From contig PKQS01000013.1 of assembly GCA_017577945.1 (NCBI GenBank), forward strand, positions 1 to 64,000: a DNA stretch of 64,000 nt. Reading direction: 5' to 3'. This document shows positions 44,251 through 54,071 of this stretch, in pieces (position 1 is the stretch's first letter; each line of letters starts with the position of its first letter). The position numbers were made by a program, and so were the translations under genes. Source of the DNA: Bacillota bacterium (GTDB lineage Bacteria > Bacillota > Limnochordia > Limnochordales > ZCTH02-B6). The notes below the pieces were generated by a model. It did no database searches. It had not been told where the DNA came from and saw nothing but the letters and a program-made list of their open reading frames with translations.

Positions 44251-45312
44251 GTGCGTCGCATCAATTTGCGCAGTGCGCCGGCCAACGTCGTGCTGGCTCG
44301 ACCGCTTGTCGACGAGCGAGGCGCCTACGTGCTGGCGGCGGGACAGCCGCTGACGCTGCCGGCGGTCGACCGTTTGTGGGAGCGAGGATTTCGCTGGGCG
44401 TACGTGGAGCACATCGGCTTCGAAGGCTTGCCGGTGCGGGAGCCGCTGGAGCCGAAGACGTACATGGCGGTGCGCCAGCTGCTGCGGCGGCTGATACTGC
44501 AGGTCCGCGACTTGCGCGCCGCAAAGACGCTGAGCTTGCCCTACGACGAGCTGAACGAGGCCGTAGCCATGGCGTGCGACGACCTGTCGCGCCTTAAGCC
44601 CGGCGAAGGATTCTTGTTCTACCCGACGTGGGGCGCGCTCATCGACGAGCGCATCGCCCTGGCCATCAACACCGGGGTCGTCGCGGCCTTGGTCGGGAGG
44701 GCGATGAAGGGCGACACGGCGGCGCGGCACCTGTTCACCGCGGCGCTGCTGCAGGATTTGGGGCTCTGGCTGGCCGAGCGGGTCCAAGACCACGTGGACA
44801 TCATCCGGGAACTGCTGCGCCCGCTGCGCGAGGTGAGCCCGCTGGTGAAGACCATCGCGGCGCAGCACCACGAGCGGCTGGACGGCAGCGGCTATCCGGA
44901 CAGGCTCACGGGCGCGGCCATGCATCCACTGAGCCTGATCATGTCGGTCGCGGTCGCGTACGTGGAGATGGTGTGCGTCTCGCGGGGAGCCCTTCCTCAC
45001 GAAGCGCAGGAAGCCATCATGGCCGGGGCCGGAACGGAGTTCGACCTGGAAACGGTGCGGACGCTGATCAAGTTCGTGCCGGGTTATCCCGTCGGCACCG
45101 TCGTGCGGCTGTCGGACGGGTGCGAGGCGGTCGTCATCCATCCCGGGCCTCCCGGCCTGAACCGGCCGCGGGTGCGGGTGTTGCCGGCCCGCTACGCGCG
45201 GGTCGGGGAGCGGCCCGCCACCGAGGAAGAGGCGGTCAAGGCGCGGGAAGCCATGAAAGAAGTGGACCTGGCCGGCCAGTATACGCTGGCCATCGCGCGC
45301 ATCATCGAATGA
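44251..45312 (+). CDS. Degenerate HD-GYP domain protein of the che operon
   Basis: 353 aa. The C-terminal half is an HD-GYP-type domain in which the HD pair is QD (Q168-D169 in ALLQDLGLWLA) while HHERLDGSGYP is kept (GYP at 214-216). Loss of the metal-binding His suggests it cannot hydrolyse c-di-GMP and may instead bind it or act as an adaptor. The N-terminal region (about 1-120) is like the DUF3391-type leader of some HD-GYP proteins. Downstream of the HD-GYP domain is a further segment of about 70 residues. GTG 44251 has GGAGGA 6 bases upstream; it lies 2 bases after cheR. Confidence 0.8.
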   Translation: MRRINLRSAPANVVLARPLVDERGAYVLAAGQPLTLPAVDRLWERGFRWAYVEHIGFEGLPVREPLEPKTYMAVRQLLRRLILQVRDLRAAKTLSLPYDELNEAVAMACDDLSRLKPGEGFLFYPTWGALIDERIALAINTGVVAALVGRAMKGDTAARHLFTAALLQDLGLWLAERVQDHVDIIRELLRPLREVSPLVKTIAAQHHERLDGSGYPDRLTGAAMHPLSLIMSVAVAYVEMVCVSRGALPHEAQEAIMAGAGTEFDLETVRTLIKFVPGYPVGTVVRLSDGCEAVVIHPGPPGLNRPRVRVLPARYARVGERPATEEEAVKAREAMKEVDLAGQYTLAIARIIE

Positions 45313-45358
45313 CGGTCTTGCGGTCCTGATGCGATGGTGTAAGCAGGGGGTAGTGCAG

Positions 45359-45859
45359 ATGCGGGTCGAGCACATGCAGCCCTTCGTCTCGGCGGCGGCG
45401 TACGTGTTGAAGCAGGAACTCAACTGCGAAGTGGAGCGCGGCGAGCTGTCTCTGGCCGAGACGGACTACACGACCAAAGACATCACGGTGTTGATCGGCG
45501 TCACCGGGGAGCTGGAGGGCACGGTGCTCTTCGGCACCACCGAGGAGATGGCGATGAACATCGTGTACGAGCTGACGGGCGAGCGCAAGGTGTTTTACGA
45601 CGAGACCAGCGAGAGCGCCATCGCCGAGCTGGGCAACGTCATTTCCGGGCGAGCCATGGCGTTGCTCGAGGACCAGGGGATTCGCTGCACCATTTCACCC
45701 CCGACCGTCATCACCGGGCGGGGCACCATCATTTCCGCCGTGAACATGAAGCGGCTCATCGTCCCGCTGCACACGCGCCTGGGCACGCTGGACGTCGCCA
45801 TCAGCCTGCGTCCGAGCAAGCAGGCGGAGAAGCAGGGTCAGGCGGAGAACCAGGGATGA
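45359..45859 (+). CDS. cheX: Chemotaxis phosphatase CheX
   Basis: 166 aa. CheX family with the E-x-x-N motif in SAIAELGNVISGRAM and a FliY/CheC-like fold (ELEGTVLFGTTEEMAMNIV). CheX dephosphorylates CheY-P as a homodimer. It ends the motility block. ATG 45359 has AGGGGG 8 bases upstream. Its last 59 bases overlap the 3' end of the convergent gene. Confidence 0.85.
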   Translation: MRVEHMQPFVSAAAYVLKQELNCEVERGELSLAETDYTTKDITVLIGVTGELEGTVLFGTTEEMAMNIVYELTGERKVFYDETSESAIAELGNVISGRAMALLEDQGIRCTISPPTVITGRGTIISAVNMKRLIVPLHTRLGTLDVAISLRPSKQAEKQGQAENQG

Positions 45860-46415
45860 ACGCGTGGACCGCGCCGGGGGCGGGCGTCAGCTCGGCGGGC
45901 ACCCACGGGCGCACGGGCGCCGGGGCGGCGTGCTGGCCCGCCTCCAGCAGGGCGATGATCCGGGAAAGCAAAATCTGAACTTGCTTCGTCTCCTCGGCGA
46001 GGTCTTCCAGGCAGAGGGCGACATCGTCGATGCGGTCCCAAAGCTCCCGCGGCGCGGGAGCGGCGGCCGCTTGCGGCTCGGCGGGCAGCGCAGCGCCGGC
46101 GGGCTGGGAATCGGCTGGGGCGTCCTGGATGGGGGCGGGCCGCGGGACGGCCTCCGTTTGCGGGCCCGCGGCGAGACGGCCGGCGCGCAGCGCAGCGCCG
46201 GCTTGCGCGGCCGTTCCGCCGGCGGCGAGTACGCCCAGGAAGCGCAGCTGTTCCGCCGTGAACGTCCAGTCGCCGTCGCCGGCGCGCCGCAATCCGAGGA
46301 AGTCGCGGTACGCCTCGGCGAAGCGGCGGACTTGCGCGGCGGTGAGGCCCAAGCGCTGGGCGGCGTCGGCTACGGAAAAGGAAACGGGGCGCTGGGCAGC
46401 GCGGCGAGCTTTCAT
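45801..46415 (-). CDS. MerR-like helix-turn-helix protein of unknown function
   Basis: 204 aa. Residues about 12-75 look like a MerR-type winged helix (SVADAAQRLGLTAAQVRRFA, then WTFTAEQLRFLGVL). A Pro/Ala-rich linker follows, then an acidic helix (LWDRIDDVALCLEDLAEETK) that may form a coiled coil. It resembles regulators with a helix-turn-helix plus short dimerising helix, but I cannot assign a target. ATG 46415 was chosen because the 19 codons upstream are unusually AT-rich, like promoter DNA. Its 3' end overlaps cheX. Confidence 0.6.
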   Translation of the reverse strand: MKARRAAQRPVSFSVADAAQRLGLTAAQVRRFAEAYRDFLGLRRAGDGDWTFTAEQLRFLGVLAAGGTAAQAGAALRAGRLAAGPQTEAVPRPAPIQDAPADSQPAGAALPAEPQAAAAPAPRELWDRIDDVALCLEDLAEETKQVQILLSRIIALLEAGQHAAPAPVRPWVPAELTPAPGAVHAFIPGSPPDPASPPACSDAG

Positions 46416-46499
46416 TGCGGCGAAGCCCCTTTCACGAGGTGAACTATTCGCAATTATTTCAACATGTCTCACATGGCTCCTCTTTCCCCGCCGCGGACG

Positions 46500-46529
46500 G
46501 CAGGATTCCGATCCGGGGCCAAGGAAGAT
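46500..46529 (+). promoter_or_regulatory. Possible sigma-H-type promoter for hpf
   Basis: GCAGGATTC (46500-46508), 12 bases, AAGGAAGAT (46521-46529) follows the RNAGGAWWW-N12-RNNGAATWW form with one mismatch in each half. In B. subtilis the equivalent gene (yvyD/hpf) has sigma-H and sigma-B promoters, which is why it was examined. Confidence 0.3.
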
Positions 46530-46617
46530 CTATCCTGACGACACGTTCTTCCCCGCTTGACGCGACGCCCGGAAGCTTCGACAAGCAGCCGTGAGCAAGC
46601 CGGAAGGGGCGAGGATC

Positions 46618-47190
46618 ATGCAGGAAGCCAAAGCGATCCACTTGACGGTGTCCGGGAAAAACGTGGCGGTGACGCAGGCGCTGCGGGAACATGCCGAGCG
46701 CCGCATCAGCAAGCTGCAGAAGTACTTCGACGACGGACGCCCGCTGCGCGCCGAAGTGGTGATGTACACCGAGCGGGACAACCACGTGGCCGAAGTGACG
46801 ATCCAAGTCGGCAGCCTGCTCGTCCGGGGCGTCGGCAAGACGGACGACATGTACGTGTCCATCGACTCCGCGGTGGATCGCATTGCGCGCCAGGTGCGCA
46901 AGTACAAGACGCGCATTCACCGCAAGCTGCAGGAGGGCGGCAAGCCCGTCGCCATGCCGGCGGAGCCGGCCGAAGACCTGGACGAGGAGGGCGAAGGCGA
47001 CGAAAGCGAGCCGCGCGTCGTCCGGGTCAAGCGGTTTGCGTTCAAGCCAATGACGCTGGACGAAGCCATTTTGCAGATGGAACTGTTGGGCCACGATTTC
47101 TTCGTCTTCACCGACGCGGAAACCGACGAAGTCCACGTCCTCTATCGCCGCCGCGACGGCAACTACGGGCTCATCGAACCGGAGTATTAA
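46618..47190 (+). CDS. hpf: Ribosome hibernation promoting factor, long form
   Basis: 190 aa. The N-terminal domain (VSGKNVAVTQALREHAERRI, VEVTIQ-type strands, SIDSAVDRIARQVRKYKTRI) binds the 30S decoding site. A linker with an acidic patch (about 120-140) leads to the C-terminal dimerisation domain (VVRVKRFAFKPMTLDEAILQ, GHDFFVFTDAETDEVHVLYR). Long HPF joins two 70S ribosomes into inactive 100S. ATG 46618 was preferred; a GTG at 46591 has a poorer site. Confidence 0.92.
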   Translation: MQEAKAIHLTVSGKNVAVTQALREHAERRISKLQKYFDDGRPLRAEVVMYTERDNHVAEVTIQVGSLLVRGVGKTDDMYVSIDSAVDRIARQVRKYKTRIHRKLQEGGKPVAMPAEPAEDLDEEGEGDESEPRVVRVKRFAFKPMTLDEAILQMELLGHDFFVFTDAETDEVHVLYRRRDGNYGLIEPEY

Positions 47191-47223
47191 TGGAAGCTTA
47201 TTCCTAACGCGAGATCGCTGTCC

Positions 47224-47260
47224 GGCGTGGGCGCGCTGCCCACGCCGATTCGTTCTGGGT
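47224..47260 (+). terminator. Possible terminator after hpf
   Basis: Perfect 9-bp stem GGCGTGGGC/GCCCACGCC (47224-47232 with 47238-47246), then GATTCGTTCTG, which is only weakly T-rich. Confidence 0.4.
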
Positions 47261-47287
47261 GCGTTGTAACGGAGGCGGAACGAGGCG

Positions 47288-48490
47288 GTGCAGGCGGCGC
47301 CGTTTTTGATCATCTTCGAGGGGGGACCCGCCGCAAGTCCTCCGGAGCAACTGCTGCGGCAAGTACGGGAAGCCATCGTGCTGGAGCAGATCGAGAAGGC
47401 CCGGGCCACGGGCGTGTTTGCGGGCGTTATCGTGTGCACCGAGCGCGCTGAGCTGGCCGAGCAGGCCCGCGCCCTGGGCGCCGAGGTTGACCTGGATCCG
47501 CCCGGGGTGGCGTTTCACTTCGGCCGGCGCCTGCAGGAACTGATCCGCCGCCGCGGTCTGCCGGCCGTGGTGGCCATGGGGGGCGGCGCCGGGCCGCTGA
47601 TGACGGAGGAGGAAATGGGCTTCATCGGCGGCCTGTTCCGCGCGCGCGAGCGGTTCGTCGCGGCCAACAACGTCTTTTCCGCCGACATCATCGCCTTCGC
47701 GCCCGCCGACGCCATGCTGCAAATTCCGCCGCCGCCCATGGACAACTCGCTGGCGCTGGCGCTGCACCACGAGGCGGGCTTGCCCCTCGCGGCGCTGCCG
47801 CGGCGGCTGGGCTTTCACTTTGACGTGGACACGCCCAGCGACATGCTTGTGCTGGGGGTGCATCCGGGCTGCGGGCCGCGGGTTAGGCGCGTCATCGGCG
47901 AGCTGGCGGAGCGGGGAACCATCGATTTGGCGCCCGTGCAAGCGGCCAAACGCGCGCTGGTTGATCCCACCAAGGACGTGTTCATTTTCGGCCGGCTGAA
48001 CGGCCCGCTTTTCGCCTATTTGGACGAGCAGGCCCGCTGCCGCATCCGGCTGCTGTCGGAGGAGCGGGGGATGAAGGCGCTCGGGCGCGACGTGCGGGGC
48101 GAGGTGCGGTCGCTGCTGGGCCATTTGCTGGACGCGGTGGGCGCGGCGGGGCTGGTGCGCGTCCTGGAGACGCTGTGCGGCACGGCGTTTCTGGACACCC
48201 GGGTGCTGCTGGCGCACGCGCGGCGGGTCGTGAGCGCGGCGGACCGCTTCTATTCGGATCTGAAAATGCCGGAGCAGATCCAGGACCCGTGGCTGCGGGA
48301 GCTGACGGCGGCGGCGGCCGCGTCGAAACTGCCTATTTTGCTCGGCGGCCACGGGCTGGTGCACGGCGGCATCTGGGCGCTGGTGGACGCGGCGCACCGG
48401 GAAGGGCTGGCGCCGCTGGGCCCGCGCAGCGCGCAGTTTAAAGTGCTGGACTTCGCGCACCCGGCGCCGCGGGAGCCGGGGCGGAAGTAG
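47288..48490 (+). CDS. Unknown protein with nucleotidyltransferase-like N-terminal domain
   Basis: 400 aa, not firmly recognised. Residues about 3-215 show features of a GT-A/nucleotidyltransferase fold: hydrophobic first strand LIIFEGGPA, VVAMGGGAGPLMT, and FHFDVDTPSDMLVLGV near 185-200, where CofC- and MobA-like enzymes have D-(V/I)DTPxDL. The remaining 185 residues are mostly helical and include LLGGHGLVHGG. A role as a sugar- or cofactor-nucleotidyltransferase is possible but the usual GXGXR-type loop is absent, so catalysis is doubtful. GTG 47288; ribosome site GGAGG 11 bases upstream. It lies between hpf and secA. Confidence 0.55.
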   Translation: MQAAPFLIIFEGGPAASPPEQLLRQVREAIVLEQIEKARATGVFAGVIVCTERAELAEQARALGAEVDLDPPGVAFHFGRRLQELIRRRGLPAVVAMGGGAGPLMTEEEMGFIGGLFRARERFVAANNVFSADIIAFAPADAMLQIPPPPMDNSLALALHHEAGLPLAALPRRLGFHFDVDTPSDMLVLGVHPGCGPRVRRVIGELAERGTIDLAPVQAAKRALVDPTKDVFIFGRLNGPLFAYLDEQARCRIRLLSEERGMKALGRDVRGEVRSLLGHLLDAVGAAGLVRVLETLCGTAFLDTRVLLAHARRVVSAADRFYSDLKMPEQIQDPWLRELTAAAAASKLPILLGGHGLVHGGIWALVDAAHREGLAPLGPRSAQFKVLDFAHPAPREPGRK

Positions 48491-48570
48491 GCGGGCGCGC
48501 CCTCGGCAGGAAGAGGGGGCGCCGGCACGAAGTGATTGGTCGGAATATTTGGAAAGGTGGTGCCGGCGCG

Positions 48571-49251
48571 ATGGACGTTGGGGCCATGGCGGTGGAACCG
48601 GTGGTGCGCGAGTTGGAAGCGACGCTGGGGCGGGTGCGGGGCGTGGCGGCCGCCCGGGTAGTGCTGAACGAGCGCGGCGACGTGGAGACCATTCACCTGT
48701 TGGCCGCGGGATCCCGGTCGCCCGACCAAATCGCCGCTGACGTGGCCGCGGTGTGCGCAGCCCTGTTCAACTTGCCCGTACATCCCCGGCAACTGCGCGT
48801 CTCGCTGCTGGAAGACGGGCCGGCGGTCGCCCCGGCCGCCGCGCCCGAGCTGCACAGCTTGACGGTGGAATCGACGCGGCACGGCTGCCGCGTCACGGTC
48901 AAGCTGCGGGCCGGCGACGGGCTGTACGAGGGCGAGGTCGTCGGGGCGGACGTAGTCAGCGCCCGGCCGCGGCTGGCGGCCGAGGCCGCGCTGGCGGCGG
49001 TGGCGCAGTGGGAGGCGGAGGGACCGGAGCATGATCCCCGGGCGGCCGTGGCCCTGTACGACCTGCAGACCATCGTCCTGGGGCCGAAGCACGTGGTCCT
49101 CGCGGCGCTGGTGGCGGACGAGCGCCGCGCCGGTGGCGAGGAGCGGTGGCTGGTGGGTTGCGCCTTGGTGGAGAAAGACTTGGCCGACGCGGCCGTTCGG
49201 GCCGTGCTGGATGCGGTCGGCCGCCGGCCGCGCGCTGGGGCCGCGGGGTGA
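48571..49251 (+). CDS. Hypothetical protein, two-part alpha/beta
   Basis: 226 aa, function not recognised. The N-terminal part (about 5-75) has VRELEATLGRVRGVAAARVV and DVETIHLLAAGSRSPDQIAA, an ACT- or ferredoxin-like alternation of helices and strands; the C-terminal part (about 90-215) has SLTVESTRHGCRVTVKL and RPRLAAEAALAAV. No membrane segment or catalytic motif is visible. ATG 48571 follows AAGGTGG. The gene lies directly upstream of secA. Confidence 0.6.
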   Translation: MDVGAMAVEPVVRELEATLGRVRGVAAARVVLNERGDVETIHLLAAGSRSPDQIAADVAAVCAALFNLPVHPRQLRVSLLEDGPAVAPAAAPELHSLTVESTRHGCRVTVKLRAGDGLYEGEVVGADVVSARPRLAAEAALAAVAQWEAEGPEHDPRAAVALYDLQTIVLGPKHVVLAALVADERRAGGEERWLVGCALVEKDLADAAVRAVLDAVGRRPRAGAAG

Positions 49252-49276
49252 ACGCCCCGCGGAAACGTGATATACT
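49241..49276 (+). promoter_or_regulatory. secA promoter with extended -10 and upstream hairpin
   Basis: TGA-TATACT (49268-49276) is an extended -10; the -35 position 17 bases upstream reads GTGAAC, a weak match. A perfect hairpin CCGCGGGG/CCCCGCGG (49241-49262) covers the preceding stop codon and the -35, and may act as a T-less terminator or interfere with promoter access. Confidence 0.5.
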
Positions 49277-49336
49277 TGTGGTCGAGCTCGGGCGGCTCCG
49301 GGCGTTTTTTGTCCAGCGAAGGAGATGAGGCCCGTC

Positions 49337-52108
<2,772 letters not shown>

Positions 52109-52121
52109 GGGAGGATACGGC

Positions 52122-53241
52122 ATGGCGTTGGTGTACGCGGGAGAAGTTCGGGAGCGGCTGCGCGCGGTAGGCAAGCGCATCCGCGAAATGGGTGACTACC
52201 TTTGAAATAGAAAAAAAGCGGGCGGAGGCCAAGCAGCTGGAAGAGCGCATGGGCTCGCCCGACTTCTGGAACGATCCCGAGACGGCCAAGCAGATCTCCC
52301 GCCGCCAGAAGGAGTTGCAGGCGGAAGTCGAAGAATGGGATAAGGTCGAAGCCCGGCGGCAGGACGTGGAGGTGCTGCTGGAGCTGGCGGTGGAGGCGGA
52401 CGACGAGGAGACGCTGCAGGAGGCGGCCCAGCAGCTGGCGGCGCTGGAGCGGGAAGTGGAGCGGCTCGAGCTGGCCACGCTGCTGAACGGCGAGTACGAC
52501 CACGCGGACGCGATTTTGTCCATCCACGCCGGCGCGGGCGGCACCGAGGCCCAGGACTGGGCCGAAATGCTGATGCGCATGTACACGCGCTGGGCGGAAG
52601 ACAAGGGCTACAAGGTGGAAGTGCTCGACGTGCTGCCCGGCGAGGAGGCGGGCATCAAGAGCGCCACGCTGGGCATCCAAGGCCACCGGGCGTACGGTTA
52701 CCTCAAGGCTGAACGAGGCGTGCACCGGCTGGTACGCATCAGCCCCTTCGACGCGGCGGGCCGCCGGCATACGTCGTTCGCGTCGGTGGCGGTCGAGCCC
52801 GACGTGGAAGACGACGGTGAGATCGAGATCGATCCCGACGATTTGAAGATCGAAACGTTCCGGGCCAGCGGCGCGGGCGGCCAGCACGTGAACAAGACCG
52901 AATCGGCGGTGCGCATTACCCACTTGCCCACGGGCATCGTGGTGCAGTGCCAGTCGGAGCGCTCGCAGCACGCCAACCGCGAGCGAGCCATGCGCATCTT
53001 GCGGGCGCGGTTGCTGCAGCGGAAGCTGGAGGAAAAGCAGAAGAAAATGGCGGAGCTGCGGGGCGAGCAAGGGGAAATCGCCTGGGGCAGCCAAATTCGT
53101 TCGTACGTGTTCCAGCCGTACACGCTGGTGAAAGACCACCGCACCAACGTGGAGACCGGCAACGTGCAGGCGGTCATGGACGGCGAAATCGACATGTTCA
53201 TCGAGGCGTACCTGCGCCACAAAGGCAAGGCCAAGGGCTAA
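52122..53241 (+). CDS. prfB: Peptide chain release factor 2, with programmed +1 frameshift
   Basis: Zero-frame codons run from ATG 52122 (AAGGGAGG 7 bases upstream) to an in-frame TGA at 52203-52205. At CTT TGA (52200-52205) the ribosome shifts +1, skipping T52203, and continues to 53241, giving about 372 aa. A Shine-Dalgarno-like GGGTG lies just upstream, as in the known RF2 autoregulatory shift: low RF2 slows reading of TGA and favours the shift. The mature factor shows the SPF stop-recognition tripeptide (VRISPFDAAGRRHTSF) and the catalytic GGQ (GAGGQHVNK). RF2 releases peptides at UGA and UAA. Confidence 0.96.
52190..52206 (+). promoter_or_regulatory. prfB: RF2 programmed frameshift site
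   Basis: GGGTGACTACCTTTGAA: a Shine-Dalgarno-like GGGTG, then the slippery CTT and the poor-context stop TGA. Matches the layout of the classic prfB site CTTTGA. Confidence 0.92.
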
Positions 53242-53329
53242 GCTCCGGGCGCAGGCCGTCCGGCGCCGGGCAGGCCGCGCCGCGGCGCAATGCCGCCCGG
53301 GCGCCTCGCGGAAAGGTGATGTCCGCCGC

Positions 53330-54058
53330 ATGCGAAAAGCCCTGCTCAGCGTCATCGTCGTCCTGCTGCTGGCTGCGGGCGCGGCGCAGCTGTTTCTACC
53401 GACCTTTGTGGCCGCTCGCGTCGGCGAAAGCCTGCGAGCCGCGACGGGACTTTCGTCGCTGGACGTGCGCGTGCGCGCCCTACCCGCGTTGACGCTGCTG
53501 ACGGGGGCCGTGCCGCGGCTAGACGTCGCGGCGGCGAACGTGGTGGTGGACGGGCTGCGGGTCGAGTCGCTGGCCATTGCGGCGGAAAACGTGCGGCTTG
53601 ATTTGGGCCAGCTCCTGCGGGAGAAGGCGCTGGCGGTTCGCGCGGGCGAAGCCTTCGTGCGCCTGACGGTAACGGAGGAGGCGCTGACCGAGTACGCCAA
53701 CGGGAGACCGGAGCTGCCGCCGGGCGTGCAGGTGCGGGTCACGGAGGCGGGGCTCGAGCTGGCGGGACAGGCGGCGGTGTTCGGCAGCGTGGTGGAAGCG
53801 CTGGTGGTGGGGCACTTCGAGCCCGACGGCGGCACGGGCATCGTGTTCGTTCCCGACGACGTGCAGGTGCAAGGTCAAGCGCTGCCGGCTTTCCTGATCG
53901 CCGTCCTGCGGGAAGCGTTTCGCGTGCGCATTGACTTGGCCAACGGGCCGTTTCCCATCGTCGTGCACCAGGTGTTGTACGAGCCCGGCCGGCTCATCGT
54001 GGTGGGGCGGCCGGTCCTAGACGGTTTGCGCGTCGCCGCGGGGCTGCGGCACGGCTGA
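53330..54058 (+). CDS. DUF2993/LmeA-family phospholipid-binding protein
   Basis: 242 aa with an N-terminal signal or anchor segment (about residues 4-27). The rest is beta-rich with the DUF2993 pattern (VARVRALPALTLLTGAVPRL-like opening, LRVESLAIAAENVRLDLGQL, LTEEALTEYAN, FRVRIDLANGPFPIVVHQVL). Family members such as mycobacterial LmeA bind phospholipid in the envelope. Starts a run of envelope genes on this strand. Confidence 0.75.
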   Translation: MRKALLSVIVVLLLAAGAAQLFLPTFVAARVGESLRAATGLSSLDVRVRALPALTLLTGAVPRLDVAAANVVVDGLRVESLAIAAENVRLDLGQLLREKALAVRAGEAFVRLTVTEEALTEYANGRPELPPGVQVRVTEAGLELAGQAAVFGSVVEALVVGHFEPDGGTGIVFVPDDVQVQGQALPAFLIAVLREAFRVRIDLANGPFPIVVHQVLYEPGRLIVVGRPVLDGLRVAAGLRHG

Positions 54059-54071
54059 GGGGAGTGGCCGT

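Noticed and set aside
44251..45312. Active HD-GYP phosphodiesterase annotation for the gene after cheR
   Set aside because: The HD pair is QD at 168-169, so calling it an active enzyme would not be supported.
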